Below, piece after piece: positions 25,064 to 33,783 of a stretch of 34,652 nucleotides of DNA (positions are counted from its first letter, which is position 1; each line of letters starts with the position of its first letter). The notes beneath the pieces were generated by a model that worked only from the letters and a program-made list of their open reading frames with translations, made no database searches and was not told the origin of the DNA. The DNA is from Hyphomicrobiales bacterium (GTDB lineage: Bacteria; Pseudomonadota; Alphaproteobacteria; Rhizobiales; Kaistiaceae), in NCBI GenBank assembly GCA_024222895.1, contig JAAEOR010000057.1:1-34652 (forward strand), given 5' to 3'. A program made the position numbers and the translations under genes.

Positions 25064-26224
25064 ATGACTGAGAACACGCTGGATACACGGATACGACTTG
25101 GAATGGTTGGCGGGGGGATCGGCGCTTTTATCGGTGTCGTTCATCGTGTAGCGGCCCGCATGGACGATCAGTTCGAGTTGGTCGCCGGTGCGCTTTCGTC
25201 GAGCCCCGATCGGGCCGCGGAATCAGGGCGGCAGCTTCGAATCGCGCCAGACCGCGTCTATGCTGACTACCGCGATATGGCGAAGGCCGAGGCCGCGCGG
25301 GAGGATGGGATTCAGGCCGTCGCGGTCACGACGCCCAATCACCTGCATTTTGACAATTGCTGCGCCTTCATCGACGCCGGCATCCACATCATCTGCGACA
25401 AACCGGTGACGTTCACCGCCGACGAGGCGCGCGATCTCAAGGTGCGCGCCGGCGCGGCGGGCCTGCAGTTCATCGTAACCTACAACAACACCGGTTATCC
25501 GATGGTGCGGGAGGCCCGGGCAATCGTACAGGCGGGCCGGATCGGCAAGGTGCGGCTGGTGCAGGTTGAATATGCGCAGGACTGGCTGAACGAGCCGATC
25601 GAGCGCGAGGGCCATAAACAGGCCGAATGGCGCACCGATCCCAGCCGAGTCGGGATGGGCGCGTGTCTCGGCGATATCGGCACCCATGCTTTCAACCTTG
25701 CCGGCTACGTGACCGGGCTGCACCTCGATGCGGTGGTGTCCGAGGTGTCAACCTTTGCCGAGGGCCGGCAGATGGATGACGACGTGAATGTCCTGCTCCG
25801 CTACGACAATGGCGCTCGCGGATCGCTGTGGGCCAGCCAGGTCGCGCCGGGCAACGAAAACGGGCTTCGCCTGCGGGTCTACGGCGAAACCGGTGGGGTC
25901 GAGTGGGACGGTGAGGTACCCAACCACCTGAAAGTGACCGAATACGGGATGCCGCCGGTGACGCTGTCGCGCGGTGGATATGGAGCGGGCGACGCCGCTT
26001 CCCGCATCACCCGAATGCCGGCCGGGCTGCCGGAAGGGTATCTCGAGTGCTTCGCCAACACTTATCTCGATGCAGCCGAGCTGATCCATGCTGCCCTGGA
26101 ATGCCGCTCTCCCGACCCGGCTGCAACGACCGTTCCCCAGATCGACAGCGGCATCGAAGCACAAGAGTTCGTCGAGGCAGTGGTCCGCTCAAGCCAGGCG
26201 GGGGGTTGGGTGAATGTCCGCTGA
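25064..26224 (+). CDS. Gfo/Idh/MocA family oxidoreductase
   Basis: A 386-residue NAD(P)-dependent dehydrogenase of the glucose-fructose oxidoreductase / inositol dehydrogenase / MocA family, usually acting on cyclic polyols or sugar derivatives. The Rossmann motif GMVGGGIGAFIG is at 13-24, VTTPNHLHFD near 88-97, the EKP-type catalytic lysine as CDKP (K113), and GDIGTHAFNLAGYV (203-216), with D204 and H208 as the usual active-site acid and base. The ATG follows GGTGGA. The last 11 bases overlap the enoyl-CoA hydratase gene, so the two are translationally linked. A sugar or polyol-type intermediate fits both this family and the LacI regulator. The actual substrate is unknown. Confidence 0.92.
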   Translation: MTENTLDTRIRLGMVGGGIGAFIGVVHRVAARMDDQFELVAGALSSSPDRAAESGRQLRIAPDRVYADYRDMAKAEAAREDGIQAVAVTTPNHLHFDNCCAFIDAGIHIICDKPVTFTADEARDLKVRAGAAGLQFIVTYNNTGYPMVREARAIVQAGRIGKVRLVQVEYAQDWLNEPIEREGHKQAEWRTDPSRVGMGACLGDIGTHAFNLAGYVTGLHLDAVVSEVSTFAEGRQMDDDVNVLLRYDNGARGSLWASQVAPGNENGLRLRVYGETGGVEWDGEVPNHLKVTEYGMPPVTLSRGGYGAGDAASRITRMPAGLPEGYLECFANTYLDAAELIHAALECRSPDPAATTVPQIDSGIEAQEFVEAVVRSSQAGGWVNVR

Positions 26225-26996
26225 CAATCCGGGTCCCTCGGTTATCGTCAGCCGGCCGGCGCCCCATGTCGCCCTGCTCGAACTAAACCGTCCCACTGCG
26301 CGCAACGCACTCGACGTGGCCGCTGTCGCCCTGCTTGGGTGCGAGATCGCGGCCCTCGAGGCCGACCCATCTGTTCGAGCCGGTATTCTGTCCGGCACGG
26401 GCGGCCACTTCTGCGCAGGCTCCGACATCAAGGAAATGGCGGGCGAAGGGATCTCGTGCCTCCGCTCTCCCGACCGGATGGAAGGGTGGCGGCGCGTCGA
26501 GGCCACGACGCTGCCGATGATCGCGGCGATCGAGGGAATGGCACTGGGCGCGGGTCTTGAACTTGCGCTGATGGCGGATGTCATCCTGTGCGACCGAACC
26601 GCCCGTTTCGGCCTTCCCGAGCTCAGCCTCGGCGTGATGCCCGGCGACGGTGGCACCCAGCGCCTTGCGCGGGCTGTCTCGCACCCCCGCGCGCTTCGCA
26701 TGATCCTGACCTCGGAAATCCTGTCGGCGAATGCGGCTGAGGCAGCCGGGCTGGCGCAATGCGTCAACGGGGCTGTGCGCGATGCAGCCATCGAACAGGC
26801 GGGCCTTATTGCCGCGAATGCTCCGCTGGCGGCGCGCCTGGCCAAATCGACGGTCCGCGCCGGGACGGACCTGCCATTGGCTGGTGGCCTGGCTCTCGAG
26901 GCGCGCGCACTCGAAGTCCTGTTCGCCACCCAGGACCAAAAGGAAGGCATGGCCGCTTTCATCGAGAAACGAGCACCTGAACTCAAAGGAGCCTAA
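26214..26996 (+). CDS. Enoyl-CoA hydratase/isomerase family protein 1
   Basis: A 260-residue crotonase-fold protein. The oxyanion-hole strand reads GTGGHFCAGSDIKEM, and the second block is GMALGAGLELALMADV with the first glutamate. The other catalytic position lies in FGLPELSLGVMPGDGGTQRLARAV (second glutamate in LPELSLG). Both glutamates expected of a hydratase are therefore present. The C-terminal helices include FATQDQKEGMAAFIEKR. The start at 26214 overlaps the preceding gene by 11 bases. The CoA-transferase gene follows after three bases. The arrangement suggests hydration of an enoyl-CoA made from the activated acid of this pathway, but isomerase or lyase activity cannot be excluded. 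Confidence 0.9.
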   Translation: MSADNPGPSVIVSRPAPHVALLELNRPTARNALDVAAVALLGCEIAALEADPSVRAGILSGTGGHFCAGSDIKEMAGEGISCLRSPDRMEGWRRVEATTLPMIAAIEGMALGAGLELALMADVILCDRTARFGLPELSLGVMPGDGGTQRLARAVSHPRALRMILTSEILSANAAEAAGLAQCVNGAVRDAAIEQAGLIAANAPLAARLAKSTVRAGTDLPLAGGLALEARALEVLFATQDQKEGMAAFIEKRAPELKGA

Positions 26997-26999
26997 CCG

Positions 27000-28175
27000 G
27001 TGGACCTTCTCAGCGGAACGACGATTCTCAGCTTGAACCACTTCTTACTCGGGCCGCTCGCAGCTCAGGTTCTCGGTGATCTTGGCGCAGACGTGATCGC
27101 GGTCGAGCCGCCCAATGGTAGTTTCAGCCGGAAATGGGCCGGTGGTGACCTCTGGGTCGGGGAGACGAGCGTGTTCTTCCTCTGTGCACACCGCAACAAA
27201 CGGTCGGTCGTGGTCGATCTTAAAACGGGCGAGGGGCGCGCCGTCGTCCGCCGGCTGATCGCCGGCGCCGATGTGCTGATGGAAAACTTCCGCCCCGGAG
27301 TTCTCGACCGGATGGGGCTGGGCTTCGAGGATGCCAAGACGATCAACCCTTCCCTGATCTACGCCTCGGGCTCGGGATGGGGAAGCAGCGGCCCCTACGC
27401 CGCCAAGCCCGGTCAGGACCTGCTGATGCAAGCATTCTGCGGCATGGCACAGACCAGCGGCCGCGAGGCGCCGACGGCGGCAGGAGCGTCCATCGTCGAT
27501 CATCATGGCGCAATGGTCTTCGCCACCGCGGTTCTCGCCGCCCTCGTGGCCCGGACGCGTGACGGCAAGGGGCGACGGGTTGAAATCGATCTGATGAGCG
27601 CCGCACTAGACCTTCAGGTCGAGCCGCTGGTGGCCTATTTCAACGGTGGGCAGGGCCGGTCGATACGCCCGCCGGGACAGGTCGCGGGCTGGTCTTACCC
27701 GGCGCCCTACGGGATCTACCCGGCCATGGATGGTCACCTTGCGATCTCGCTCGGCCCGATGGACAAGATGGCCACCGTTCTCAAAGATCCGCGCCTGACC
27801 GAATTCACGGACGAGGATTGCTGGAATAAGCGCACAGAGGTCTCGGAACTCTTTCGTCAGTACACGGCGAGGCGGACGGTTGCGGATATCGTCGACGCCT
27901 TCGAAGCCGCAGGCCTTTGGGCGGCGCCAGTGAACGATTTCAACACTTTGGGTGAAGACCCGCAGATCGAACACCTGGGTGTCTTTGAAGATGTCGAGCT
28001 TGAAGACGGTATGTCGGTCAGGCTGGTGCGCCACCCGGCAAGCTATGACGGCGTCCGGCCGGGAACGCGCCTGCCGCCGCCGAAGCTCGGCGCCGATACC
28101 GACACCGTGCTGGGCGAGTTCGGGTTCACCGGGGACGAGATCGCGGAGCTTCGCGGCAAGGGGTGCGTGGCATAA
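27000..28175 (+). CDS. CaiB/BaiF family (class III) CoA-transferase
   Basis: A 391-residue class III CoA-transferase that moves CoA between carboxylic acids in the cytoplasm. Typical blocks are VLGDLGADVIAVEPPNG, RNKRSVVVDLKTGEGRAVVRRL, ADVLMENFRPGVLDRMGL, the catalytic aspartate D140 in PGQDLLMQAFCGMA, and GAMVFATAVLAALVARTRDGKGRRVEIDLM. The start is GTG at 27000, with AAAGGAG eight bases upstream. It ends the three-gene rightward unit. It probably activates the acid formed by the oxidative steps, with an unknown CoA donor. The 94 bases to the convergent GMC2 gene show no clear terminator. Confidence 0.94.
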   Translation: MDLLSGTTILSLNHFLLGPLAAQVLGDLGADVIAVEPPNGSFSRKWAGGDLWVGETSVFFLCAHRNKRSVVVDLKTGEGRAVVRRLIAGADVLMENFRPGVLDRMGLGFEDAKTINPSLIYASGSGWGSSGPYAAKPGQDLLMQAFCGMAQTSGREAPTAAGASIVDHHGAMVFATAVLAALVARTRDGKGRRVEIDLMSAALDLQVEPLVAYFNGGQGRSIRPPGQVAGWSYPAPYGIYPAMDGHLAISLGPMDKMATVLKDPRLTEFTDEDCWNKRTEVSELFRQYTARRTVADIVDAFEAAGLWAAPVNDFNTLGEDPQIEHLGVFEDVELEDGMSVRLVRHPASYDGVRPGTRLPPPKLGADTDTVLGEFGFTGDEIAELRGKGCVA

Positions 28176-28269
28176 GCATTCGGCACCGCCGGGTTTGATT
28201 TCATCGGGCGCTCGGGTCCGGTGACAGGGTCGAGGCGAAATTTTGTCGAATCTCCAAGCCTGCCGACCC

Positions 28270-29922
28270 TCACGCTTCTGTAAATATGGCGCGGTCGTTG
28301 CGCTCCCGCTCGAAGACCACCGGCGGCATCGGCTCGACATCGCGAACGAGATCGGACGCCTTCTCGCCGATCATGATCGTCGGCGCATTCGTGTTGGACG
28401 AGTTTATGAAAGGCATGATGGAGGAATCACAGACGCGTAGCCCGTCGAGGCCGCGGACCCGCAGGCTCGTATCAACGACCGCCATGCTATCGGTTCCCAT
28501 CTTGCACGTGCCAACTGGATGGTGGTCGGTTTTGGCAAGACGGCAGGCATAGTCGAAGAGGCTGGCGGAGCTGTCGCCCTGGGCGCCGGGAAGAACCTCG
28601 CGACGGATGAACGGCTTCAACGCTTCTTGTTTCATGATTTCCCGAGCCATCTGAAGCCCGCGCAGGGACATCTCGCGATCGTACGGGTCGGCCCAATAGT
28701 TTGGATCGATCAGCGGCGCATCGGCGGGATTCGCGCTCGCCAGTCGTACGGTCCCTCGGGAGCGGGGACGCATGAAAGCTGAGTTGAGGGTCACGCCGGC
28801 ATTGCTCAACTTGGCAATCCCCTTCTCGATGCCGGATCCCTGTCCAAGGTGGAACTGGATATCCGGCGATCGGGCGTCGGCATCCGCATACCAAAAGCCG
28901 CCGGTTTCGAATAACGGCGAAACCACGGGGCCAGATTTGAACAGAAGATATTGCAGGCCAGCGAGCACCGTGCGATGCGGCCGCTGGACTCGATCATAGG
29001 AAAAGTCGCCCTTGCATTCGCACAGGACACACACGTCGATATGGTCCTGCAGGTTTTCTCCGACACCGGGGAGATCGTGCACAACCTCAATGCCGACTTC
29101 GCCGAGATGCTCCGCTGACCCTATACCCGAAAGCATGAGCAATCGCGGCGAACCGATGGCGCCGGACGCCACAAGGACTTCCCGCTCCGCCCTGATTGTC
29201 TGCGAATTGCCGTCGCTGACAACCTCAACCCCGGTCGCCCTGCCCTTTTCGATCGTAATCCTTGAGACTTGACTGGCAAGCATGACCTGGATGTTCGGCC
29301 GGGCCCGAGCCGGCTCCAGGAAGGCGCTCGCCGTCGAACTGCGCCGGGCATCGCGTTGGGTCAGCTGGTAATAGCCGACACCACGCTGATAATGACCGTT
29401 GAAGTCGGGGTTGTAGGGCATACCGTATTGCTGGCCGGCGCGGATGAAGGCATCGCAAATCGCCAGGGTCGCGCGGGGCATCGAAACACCGAGCGCCCCA
29501 TCCGTTCCGTGATAGTCGTCGCTAAAGCGCTCGTTGCCTTCAGCTCGCTTGAAATAGGGCAGGACATCCCGATAGCCCCAGCCCTCGCATCCGGCCTCGT
29601 CCCGCCAGGCGTCGTAATCCCTGGCATTGCCGCGGGTGTATATCTGGGCGTTGATCGTCGACCCGCCGCCGATCACCTTTGCCTGGGTGAACCACAGGAC
29701 GCGGTCTTGCATGTGCTTCTGGGGAACCGTGGACCAGCCCCAGGAGGCGATGCCTTTTGTCATTTTCACGAAGCCGGCCGGCCAATGGAACAGGAAGTTT
29801 CTGTCGCTTCCACCGGCCTCAACCAGCAAGACGTTCACGGACGGATCTTCACTCAACCGTGACGCCAGCACACAGCCCGCCGACCCGCCTCCAACGATGA
29901 CATAGTCGAAAGTGCCTGACAT
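28270..29922 (-). CDS. GMC-family FAD-dependent alcohol dehydrogenase 2
   Basis: A 550-residue paralogue of GMC1 with the same layout: FAD motif DYVIVGGGSAGCVLASRLS near the N terminus, LLVEAGGSDRN, FTQAKVIGGGSTINAQIYTRG, SGAIGSPRLLMLSGIG, and the active-site H468 in HHPVGTCKMG with SSNTNAPTIMIGEK. It differs in the region ahead of signature 1 and lacks the GMC1 C-terminal tail. The ATG at 29922 was chosen because it gives the family N terminus, with AGAAGG just ahead. Alternatives at 29934 and GTG 29943 exist. A perfect palindrome (29967-29986) sits 45 bases upstream. It is convergent with the CoA-transferase gene and probably acts on a second hydroxyl or a different alcohol of the same route. 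Confidence 0.92.
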   Translation of the reverse strand: MSGTFDYVIVGGGSAGCVLASRLSEDPSVNVLLVEAGGSDRNFLFHWPAGFVKMTKGIASWGWSTVPQKHMQDRVLWFTQAKVIGGGSTINAQIYTRGNARDYDAWRDEAGCEGWGYRDVLPYFKRAEGNERFSDDYHGTDGALGVSMPRATLAICDAFIRAGQQYGMPYNPDFNGHYQRGVGYYQLTQRDARRSSTASAFLEPARARPNIQVMLASQVSRITIEKGRATGVEVVSDGNSQTIRAEREVLVASGAIGSPRLLMLSGIGSAEHLGEVGIEVVHDLPGVGENLQDHIDVCVLCECKGDFSYDRVQRPHRTVLAGLQYLLFKSGPVVSPLFETGGFWYADADARSPDIQFHLGQGSGIEKGIAKLSNAGVTLNSAFMRPRSRGTVRLASANPADAPLIDPNYWADPYDREMSLRGLQMAREIMKQEALKPFIRREVLPGAQGDSSASLFDYACRLAKTDHHPVGTCKMGTDSMAVVDTSLRVRGLDGLRVCDSSIMPFINSSNTNAPTIMIGEKASDLVRDVEPMPPVVFERERNDRAIFTEA

Positions 29923-29966
29923 CGACCTTCTCATCGAAACCACGCAGCCCTTAGCAAGGTCGCGTT

Positions 29967-29986
29967 TAGTAACTGTATAGTTACTA
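29967..29986. promoter_or_regulatory. Palindromic operator candidate, site A (GMC2)
   Basis: TAGTAACT and AGTTACTA form perfect eight-base arms around GTAT. The site lies 45 bases before the GMC2 start in a promoter-like AT-rich stretch. On the GMC2 sense strand it reads AGTAACTATACAGTTACTA and matches site B at 16 of 17 positions of the core. Confidence 0.75.
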
Positions 29987-30055
29987 TATGATCGGTGAGC
30001 GCGGAGTCAAGCGGAAGGCTCCGGCGTGTCGCTAGCACCCTTTCCCTGTCTCGCC

Positions 30056-30832
30056 TCAGAAGCGCGACACCAGCATGCCGGCATCGGCATGGATGATCTG
30101 CCCGGTCGTATAGGGAAGCTCGCCGCTTGCAAGCGTTGCCATGATGCGGCCTACATCGGCCGGCGTGCCCATCCGGGGGATGAGCGTCAGCCCATCCTCG
30201 TCAATACGGCGCTTGTACATTTCGCTGACAGCCTCCGTCATGGCCGTCTCGATCAAACCTGGACGGATGTCGTAACAGGCGATCCCTTCACGCCCCAAAC
30301 GCACAGAGAAGACTTTGGTCGTCATGGCCGAAGCGGCCTTTGAAACGCAATATTCGGCGCGAGGTTCGGCCACCGCCTCGGCATTCGACGACGAAACGTT
30401 GATCAGGCTGTAAAAACGCCCATCGCTCCGGTCTCTGGCGAGGAGCCGCTTAGCCCAGCATTGGCTGAGGAAGAACGGCGCCCTGGCATTGACCGCCTGG
30501 CAGCGATCATAGCTCTCCTCGGTCACCTCGAGCGGATCACCTCTGCTGATCACGCCGACGCCGGCATTGTTCACCAGGGTAGACAAAGGCCCGATTGCGC
30601 CTTCGACGGCATCCAGAATCCGCGGATGTTGCGACAGATCGCTGATGTCGCCTCCAACCCGCACAGTCGGCACGTCGTGCGACCGGACAGTCTCCTCCGC
30701 CGCCTTCAACTCGTCGTCGTCCTCAGGCCCATTCAACGCGATCGAGAAGCCGCGACGCGCCATCGCCACGGCCGCGCCCAGACCGATGCCGCGACTTGAG
30801 CCGGTAATGAATGCGGCTTGTCCGCCGGTCAT
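30056..30832 (-). CDS. Short-chain dehydrogenase/reductase (FabG-like)
   Basis: A 258-residue classical SDR. The cofactor motif TGSSRGIG is at 10-17, NNAG at 88-91, and the catalytic set is S147/S148, Y161 and K165 in YCVSK. The conserved PG follows in DIRPGLIETAM. The usual Asp or Arg that picks NAD or NADP after strand 2 reads NGPEDD, so cofactor choice is unclear. The start overlaps the acyl-CoA dehydrogenase stop as ATGA (four bases), so translation is coupled. In a beta-oxidation-like series it would interconvert a hydroxyacyl-CoA and a ketoacyl-CoA. A 3-oxoacyl-ACP reductase of lipid synthesis is less likely given the neighbours. Confidence 0.9.
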   Translation of the reverse strand: MTGGQAAFITGSSRGIGLGAAVAMARRGFSIALNGPEDDDELKAAEETVRSHDVPTVRVGGDISDLSQHPRILDAVEGAIGPLSTLVNNAGVGVISRGDPLEVTEESYDRCQAVNARAPFFLSQCWAKRLLARDRSDGRFYSLINVSSSNAEAVAEPRAEYCVSKAASAMTTKVFSVRLGREGIACYDIRPGLIETAMTEAVSEMYKRRIDEDGLTLIPRMGTPADVGRIMATLASGELPYTTGQIIHADAGMLVSRF

Positions 30833-31974
30833 ACCGACGCCCCGTGCTTTATCAGCTCGCGCGCGATGATCATGCGCTGGATCTGGTTCGTGCCTTCGTA
30901 GATCTGTGTGATCTTGGCATCACGATAGAGCCGCTCGACCTCGAAGCCGCGAATGTAGCCGGAACCGCCAAAGACCTGCACGGCGTCGGCCGTTCGCGCG
31001 ACCGCCGTGTCGGCTGCGAAGCATTTGGCCATCGAGCAGGCCTTGGTTGCATTTTCATTACGGTCGATCTTGGTGGCGGCGCTGTGCACGAGCAAACGCG
31101 AGGCTTCGATATCCTTTGCCATGTCAGCGAGCATCCATTGCACACCCTGGAATTCCGAGATGTTCTTGCCGAACTGCCTTCGCTGGACTGCATAGTCGAG
31201 AGCGGCTTCAAGGCCGGCCTGGGCGATGCCGACGGCCAAAGCTGCAATTCCCACCCGCCCCTTGTCGAGCACGCTCATCATCATGTGAAAGCCTTTGCCG
31301 GGCTCGCCAAGCAAAGCGTCGGCCGTCAGCCGGACATCGGTGAAATTCAGCGCACCAACCTGGCTGGCCCGCTGGCCCATCTTGTGCTCTTTCGGCCCCC
31401 GTTCGACACCATCCGCGTGAAGGTCAACGATGAAGATGCTCATGCCGCGGCGGCCGGCATCCTTGTCCGTCCGCGCCAGTACAAAACCGACATCGCCCAC
31501 CGGCGCATTGTGAATCCAGATCTTTCCGCCGTTGAGCCGCCAGCCATCTCCGTCCGGCGCCGCGGTGGTACGGATGGCGGAGACGTCTGTCCCAGCTTCC
31601 GGCTCGGTGATGCAATAGGCGACCTTCTTCTGTGCCCGCATGGCCGGGCCCAGCCAGATGTCGCGCTGGGCATCTGTCCCGTGCCGGACGAGCAGGGTCG
31701 AGATCAACTCCACCAGACCGCACTGATCGGCAATCGAAGCATAGCCCCGGGACAACTCTTCCATGACCAGTGCATAGGTCAGGGTGTCGAAACCCGGTCC
31801 GCCGTGTTCCTCCGGAACGCCAATGCCGAAGAGGCCGAGCTCTCCCATTTGATGGTAGACTTCATCCGGGAATCGCTCCTCGCGATCCAATTCCTCGGCG
31901 ATCGGCCGGATGACCTCCTCGGCAAACTGCCGGGCCATCTCCCGCACCTGCTTCTGTGTTTCGTTGACATACAT
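30829..31974 (-). CDS. Acyl-CoA dehydrogenase
   Basis: A 381-residue FAD enzyme that introduces an alpha,beta double bond into an acyl-CoA and passes electrons to ETF. The N-terminal helical domain opens FAEEVIRPIAEELDREERFP, the beta domain has AYCITEPEAGTDVSAIRT and GGKIWIHNAPVGD, and the C-terminal domain has VQRRQFGKNISEFQGVQ. The terminal QIYEGTNQIQRMIIARELIK contains the glutamate used as catalytic base in short- and medium-chain enzymes. The start ATG at 31974 (two in-frame GTG lie just upstream) is preceded by AAGGTGG. Site B (31987-32002) lies directly upstream. It is co-transcribed with the SDR, overlapping by four bases. Confidence 0.94.
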   Translation of the reverse strand: MYVNETQKQVREMARQFAEEVIRPIAEELDREERFPDEVYHQMGELGLFGIGVPEEHGGPGFDTLTYALVMEELSRGYASIADQCGLVELISTLLVRHGTDAQRDIWLGPAMRAQKKVAYCITEPEAGTDVSAIRTTAAPDGDGWRLNGGKIWIHNAPVGDVGFVLARTDKDAGRRGMSIFIVDLHADGVERGPKEHKMGQRASQVGALNFTDVRLTADALLGEPGKGFHMMMSVLDKGRVGIAALAVGIAQAGLEAALDYAVQRRQFGKNISEFQGVQWMLADMAKDIEASRLLVHSAATKIDRNENATKACSMAKCFAADTAVARTADAVQVFGGSGYIRGFEVERLYRDAKITQIYEGTNQIQRMIIARELIKHGASV

Positions 31975-31986
31975 GGCCACCACCTT

Positions 31987-32002
31987 GTAACTGAATAGTT
32001 AC
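31987..32002. promoter_or_regulatory. Palindromic operator candidate, site B (acyl-CoA dehydrogenase)
   Basis: GTAACT-GAAT-AGTTAC has perfect six-base arms. On the sense strand of the gene it reads AGTAACTATTCAGTTAC and then runs directly into the ribosome binding site AAGGTGG. It is the divergent counterpart of site C. Confidence 0.7.
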
Positions 32003-32081
32003 TCAATAACTCCGATTCCGATATTCAGTCAACATATCAAGGGCGATTCGCCTTGAAAGCTCGGGGAAACGAATGTAAGAA

Positions 32082-32097
32082 ATAACTAACTAGTTAC
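32082..32097. promoter_or_regulatory. Palindromic operator candidate, site C (aldo/keto reductase)
   Basis: ATAACT-AACT-AGTTAC has a perfect five-base inner repeat (TAACT/AGTTA). It lies 14 bases before the GTG start at 32111, with the ribosome binding site GGGAG between. Sites B and C are 95 bases apart centre to centre, one at each side of the divergent promoter. Confidence 0.65.
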
Positions 32098-32110
32098 AGA
32101 GGCGGGAGCT

Positions 32111-33130
32111 GTGCACCAACCATCCGACAAGCGCAAATTTGGCCGGGTCGATCTTGAGGTGACAACGTTCGCGTTCGGTACCGCACCCATCGGTAACATT
32201 TTACGGGAGATCGACGAGGAAACATCAGAAGCCATGTTCGAGGGCGCCTGGGACGCCGGCGTACGGTATTATGACACGGCACCGATCTACGGCCATGGTC
32301 TCTCCGAGCTGCGCACGGGTCACGCATTACGTTGGAAGAACCGCGATGATTTTGTCGTTTCCTCCAAGGTCGGCCGCGTCTTGAAACCGGCGAAACGCTC
32401 CGAGATCGAATTCACACCATGGTCAAACGCGGCGCCGTTCACCGCGCATTTCGACTATAGCTACGATGGCACGATGCGCGCCTTTGAGGATTCCCTCCAG
32501 AGACTGGCGCTGGAGCGCATGGATATCTGCTTTATCCATGATATCGACCGCTTCACGCGCGGCGACGAACAGCCCGAAGTCTTCAAGCAGGCCATGGACG
32601 GTGCTTGGAAGGCCCTGTCGGATCTGCGCGACGAAGGCGTCGTCAAGGCGATCGGTGTCGGCGTGAATGAATGGGAGGTCTGCCACGAGGCGCTCAAGCA
32701 GCGCGATTTCGACTGTTTCCTGCTCGCCGGCCGCTACACCCTGCTGGAACAGGACTCACTCAACGCGTTCCTTCCCCTTTGCGAAGAACGCAACGCCGCC
32801 GTCGTTGTCGGCGGCGGCTTCAATTCCGGTATCCTTGCCACAGGCGCGGTGGACGGTGCAAAGTACAATTATGCGCCAGCTCCTGCCGCCATAATGGAGA
32901 AAGTCGCGAAGATCGAGGCCGTTTGCCAGGATCACGATGTACCGCTACCGGCGACGACCCTTCAATTCGTGGTCGCCCACCCCGCCGTCCCCGCATTTTG
33001 CGCCGGCACACGAACCGTCGAGCAGCTGAACAAGAACCTGGATTGGTTCAGCCACCCGATCCCGGCCGATTTCTGGGCCGATCTCAAGGCGAAGAGATTG
33101 CTGCGCGAAGACGCACCGGTTCCAGCCTAG
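32111..33130 (+). CDS. Aldo/keto reductase (D-threo-aldose/L-fucose dehydrogenase type)
   Basis: A 339-residue NAD(P)-linked oxidoreductase of the aldo/keto reductase superfamily. The catalytic tetrad is D55 and Y60 in RYYDTAPIYGHGLSE, K86 in VSSKVGRVLKP, and H143 in ICFIHDID. The ATQFVVAH-type LQFVVAHPAVPAFCAGTRTVEQL near the C terminus is the cofactor region. The SKVGRVL and FDYSYDGTMRAFEDSLQRL blocks resemble the aldose 1-dehydrogenase / pyridoxal 4-dehydrogenase group. It starts with GTG after GGGAG. The MaoC gene follows after four bases. It is divergent from the acyl-CoA dehydrogenase and bears site C. The substrate could be an aldose, lactol or aldehyde. Confidence 0.9.
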   Translation: MHQPSDKRKFGRVDLEVTTFAFGTAPIGNILREIDEETSEAMFEGAWDAGVRYYDTAPIYGHGLSELRTGHALRWKNRDDFVVSSKVGRVLKPAKRSEIEFTPWSNAAPFTAHFDYSYDGTMRAFEDSLQRLALERMDICFIHDIDRFTRGDEQPEVFKQAMDGAWKALSDLRDEGVVKAIGVGVNEWEVCHEALKQRDFDCFLLAGRYTLLEQDSLNAFLPLCEERNAAVVVGGGFNSGILATGAVDGAKYNYAPAPAAIMEKVAKIEAVCQDHDVPLPATTLQFVVAHPAVPAFCAGTRTVEQLNKNLDWFSHPIPADFWADLKAKRLLREDAPVPA

Positions 33131-33134
33131 CGCG

Positions 33135-33599
33135 ATGGTGCAGACGCCGAACCAACCGCTTGCCTTGACCGACCTTCGCTATGGGGATGTCGAGCCGGGC
33201 GACTGGTTCGACACACCGCGACGCCGGATCACGGCTGCCGATATCGACAACTTCGCTGCACTGACCGGTGACAAGTTCGAAATCCATATGAGCGATGAGG
33301 CGGCACAAGCCCAAGGATTTCCTTCGCGCGTGGCTCACGGACTGCTTGTCCTGTCGATCGTGGACGGCCTGAAGAACCAATCGGAAGCTCGCTTTGACGC
33401 CGTTGCATCACTTAGCTGGGACTCCAGTTTCCGCCGGCCGGTCCTGATTGGCGACACGCTCTTCGCCCGGGTCACGGTCAAATCGAAGCGAAGAACCCGG
33501 AACCCGGAACGTGGTATTTTCGAGTTGGATTTCGCTGTTTTCAACCAGCAGGACGAGACAGTGCAATCCGGCACAAACACACTAATGGTAAAGTGCTGA
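33135..33599 (+). CDS. MaoC-family dehydratase
   Basis: A 154-residue hot-dog fold protein that hydrates enoyl-CoA (or dehydrates 3-hydroxyacyl-CoA). The R-specific hydratase motif reads ALTGDKFEIHMSDEAA, with D46 and H51 as the catalytic pair. VAHGLLVLSIVDGL and FRRPVLIGDTLFARVTVKSKR complete the MaoC blocks. The length is normal for a single-domain member. It starts four bases after the aldo/keto reductase stop and is clearly in the same unit. Together with two crotonase-type proteins it gives the island both stereochemical types of hydratase. Confidence 0.93.
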   Translation: MVQTPNQPLALTDLRYGDVEPGDWFDTPRRRITAADIDNFAALTGDKFEIHMSDEAAQAQGFPSRVAHGLLVLSIVDGLKNQSEARFDAVASLSWDSSFRRPVLIGDTLFARVTVKSKRRTRNPERGIFELDFAVFNQQDETVQSGTNTLMVKC

Positions 33600-33783
33600 G
33601 CCACATTTGGTGACGCGCGACCAGCGCCTGTCGTCCAGCGCTTTGCGCCGCACACTTCGGTCCGACGCGAATCTCGCGGGACGCTTGGCAAATCGGCCAG
33701 TACACCGGCAAACTCGTTGCAGAGTCCGTGCCTGGCCTCGTGGCTGACATCGCCGCGAAACCTCAACTCATGCTCCCTCAGCC

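Noticed and set aside
30811-31998. Long plus-strand open frame of 395 codons
   Set aside because: It is antisense to the acyl-CoA dehydrogenase gene and has no recognisable motifs.
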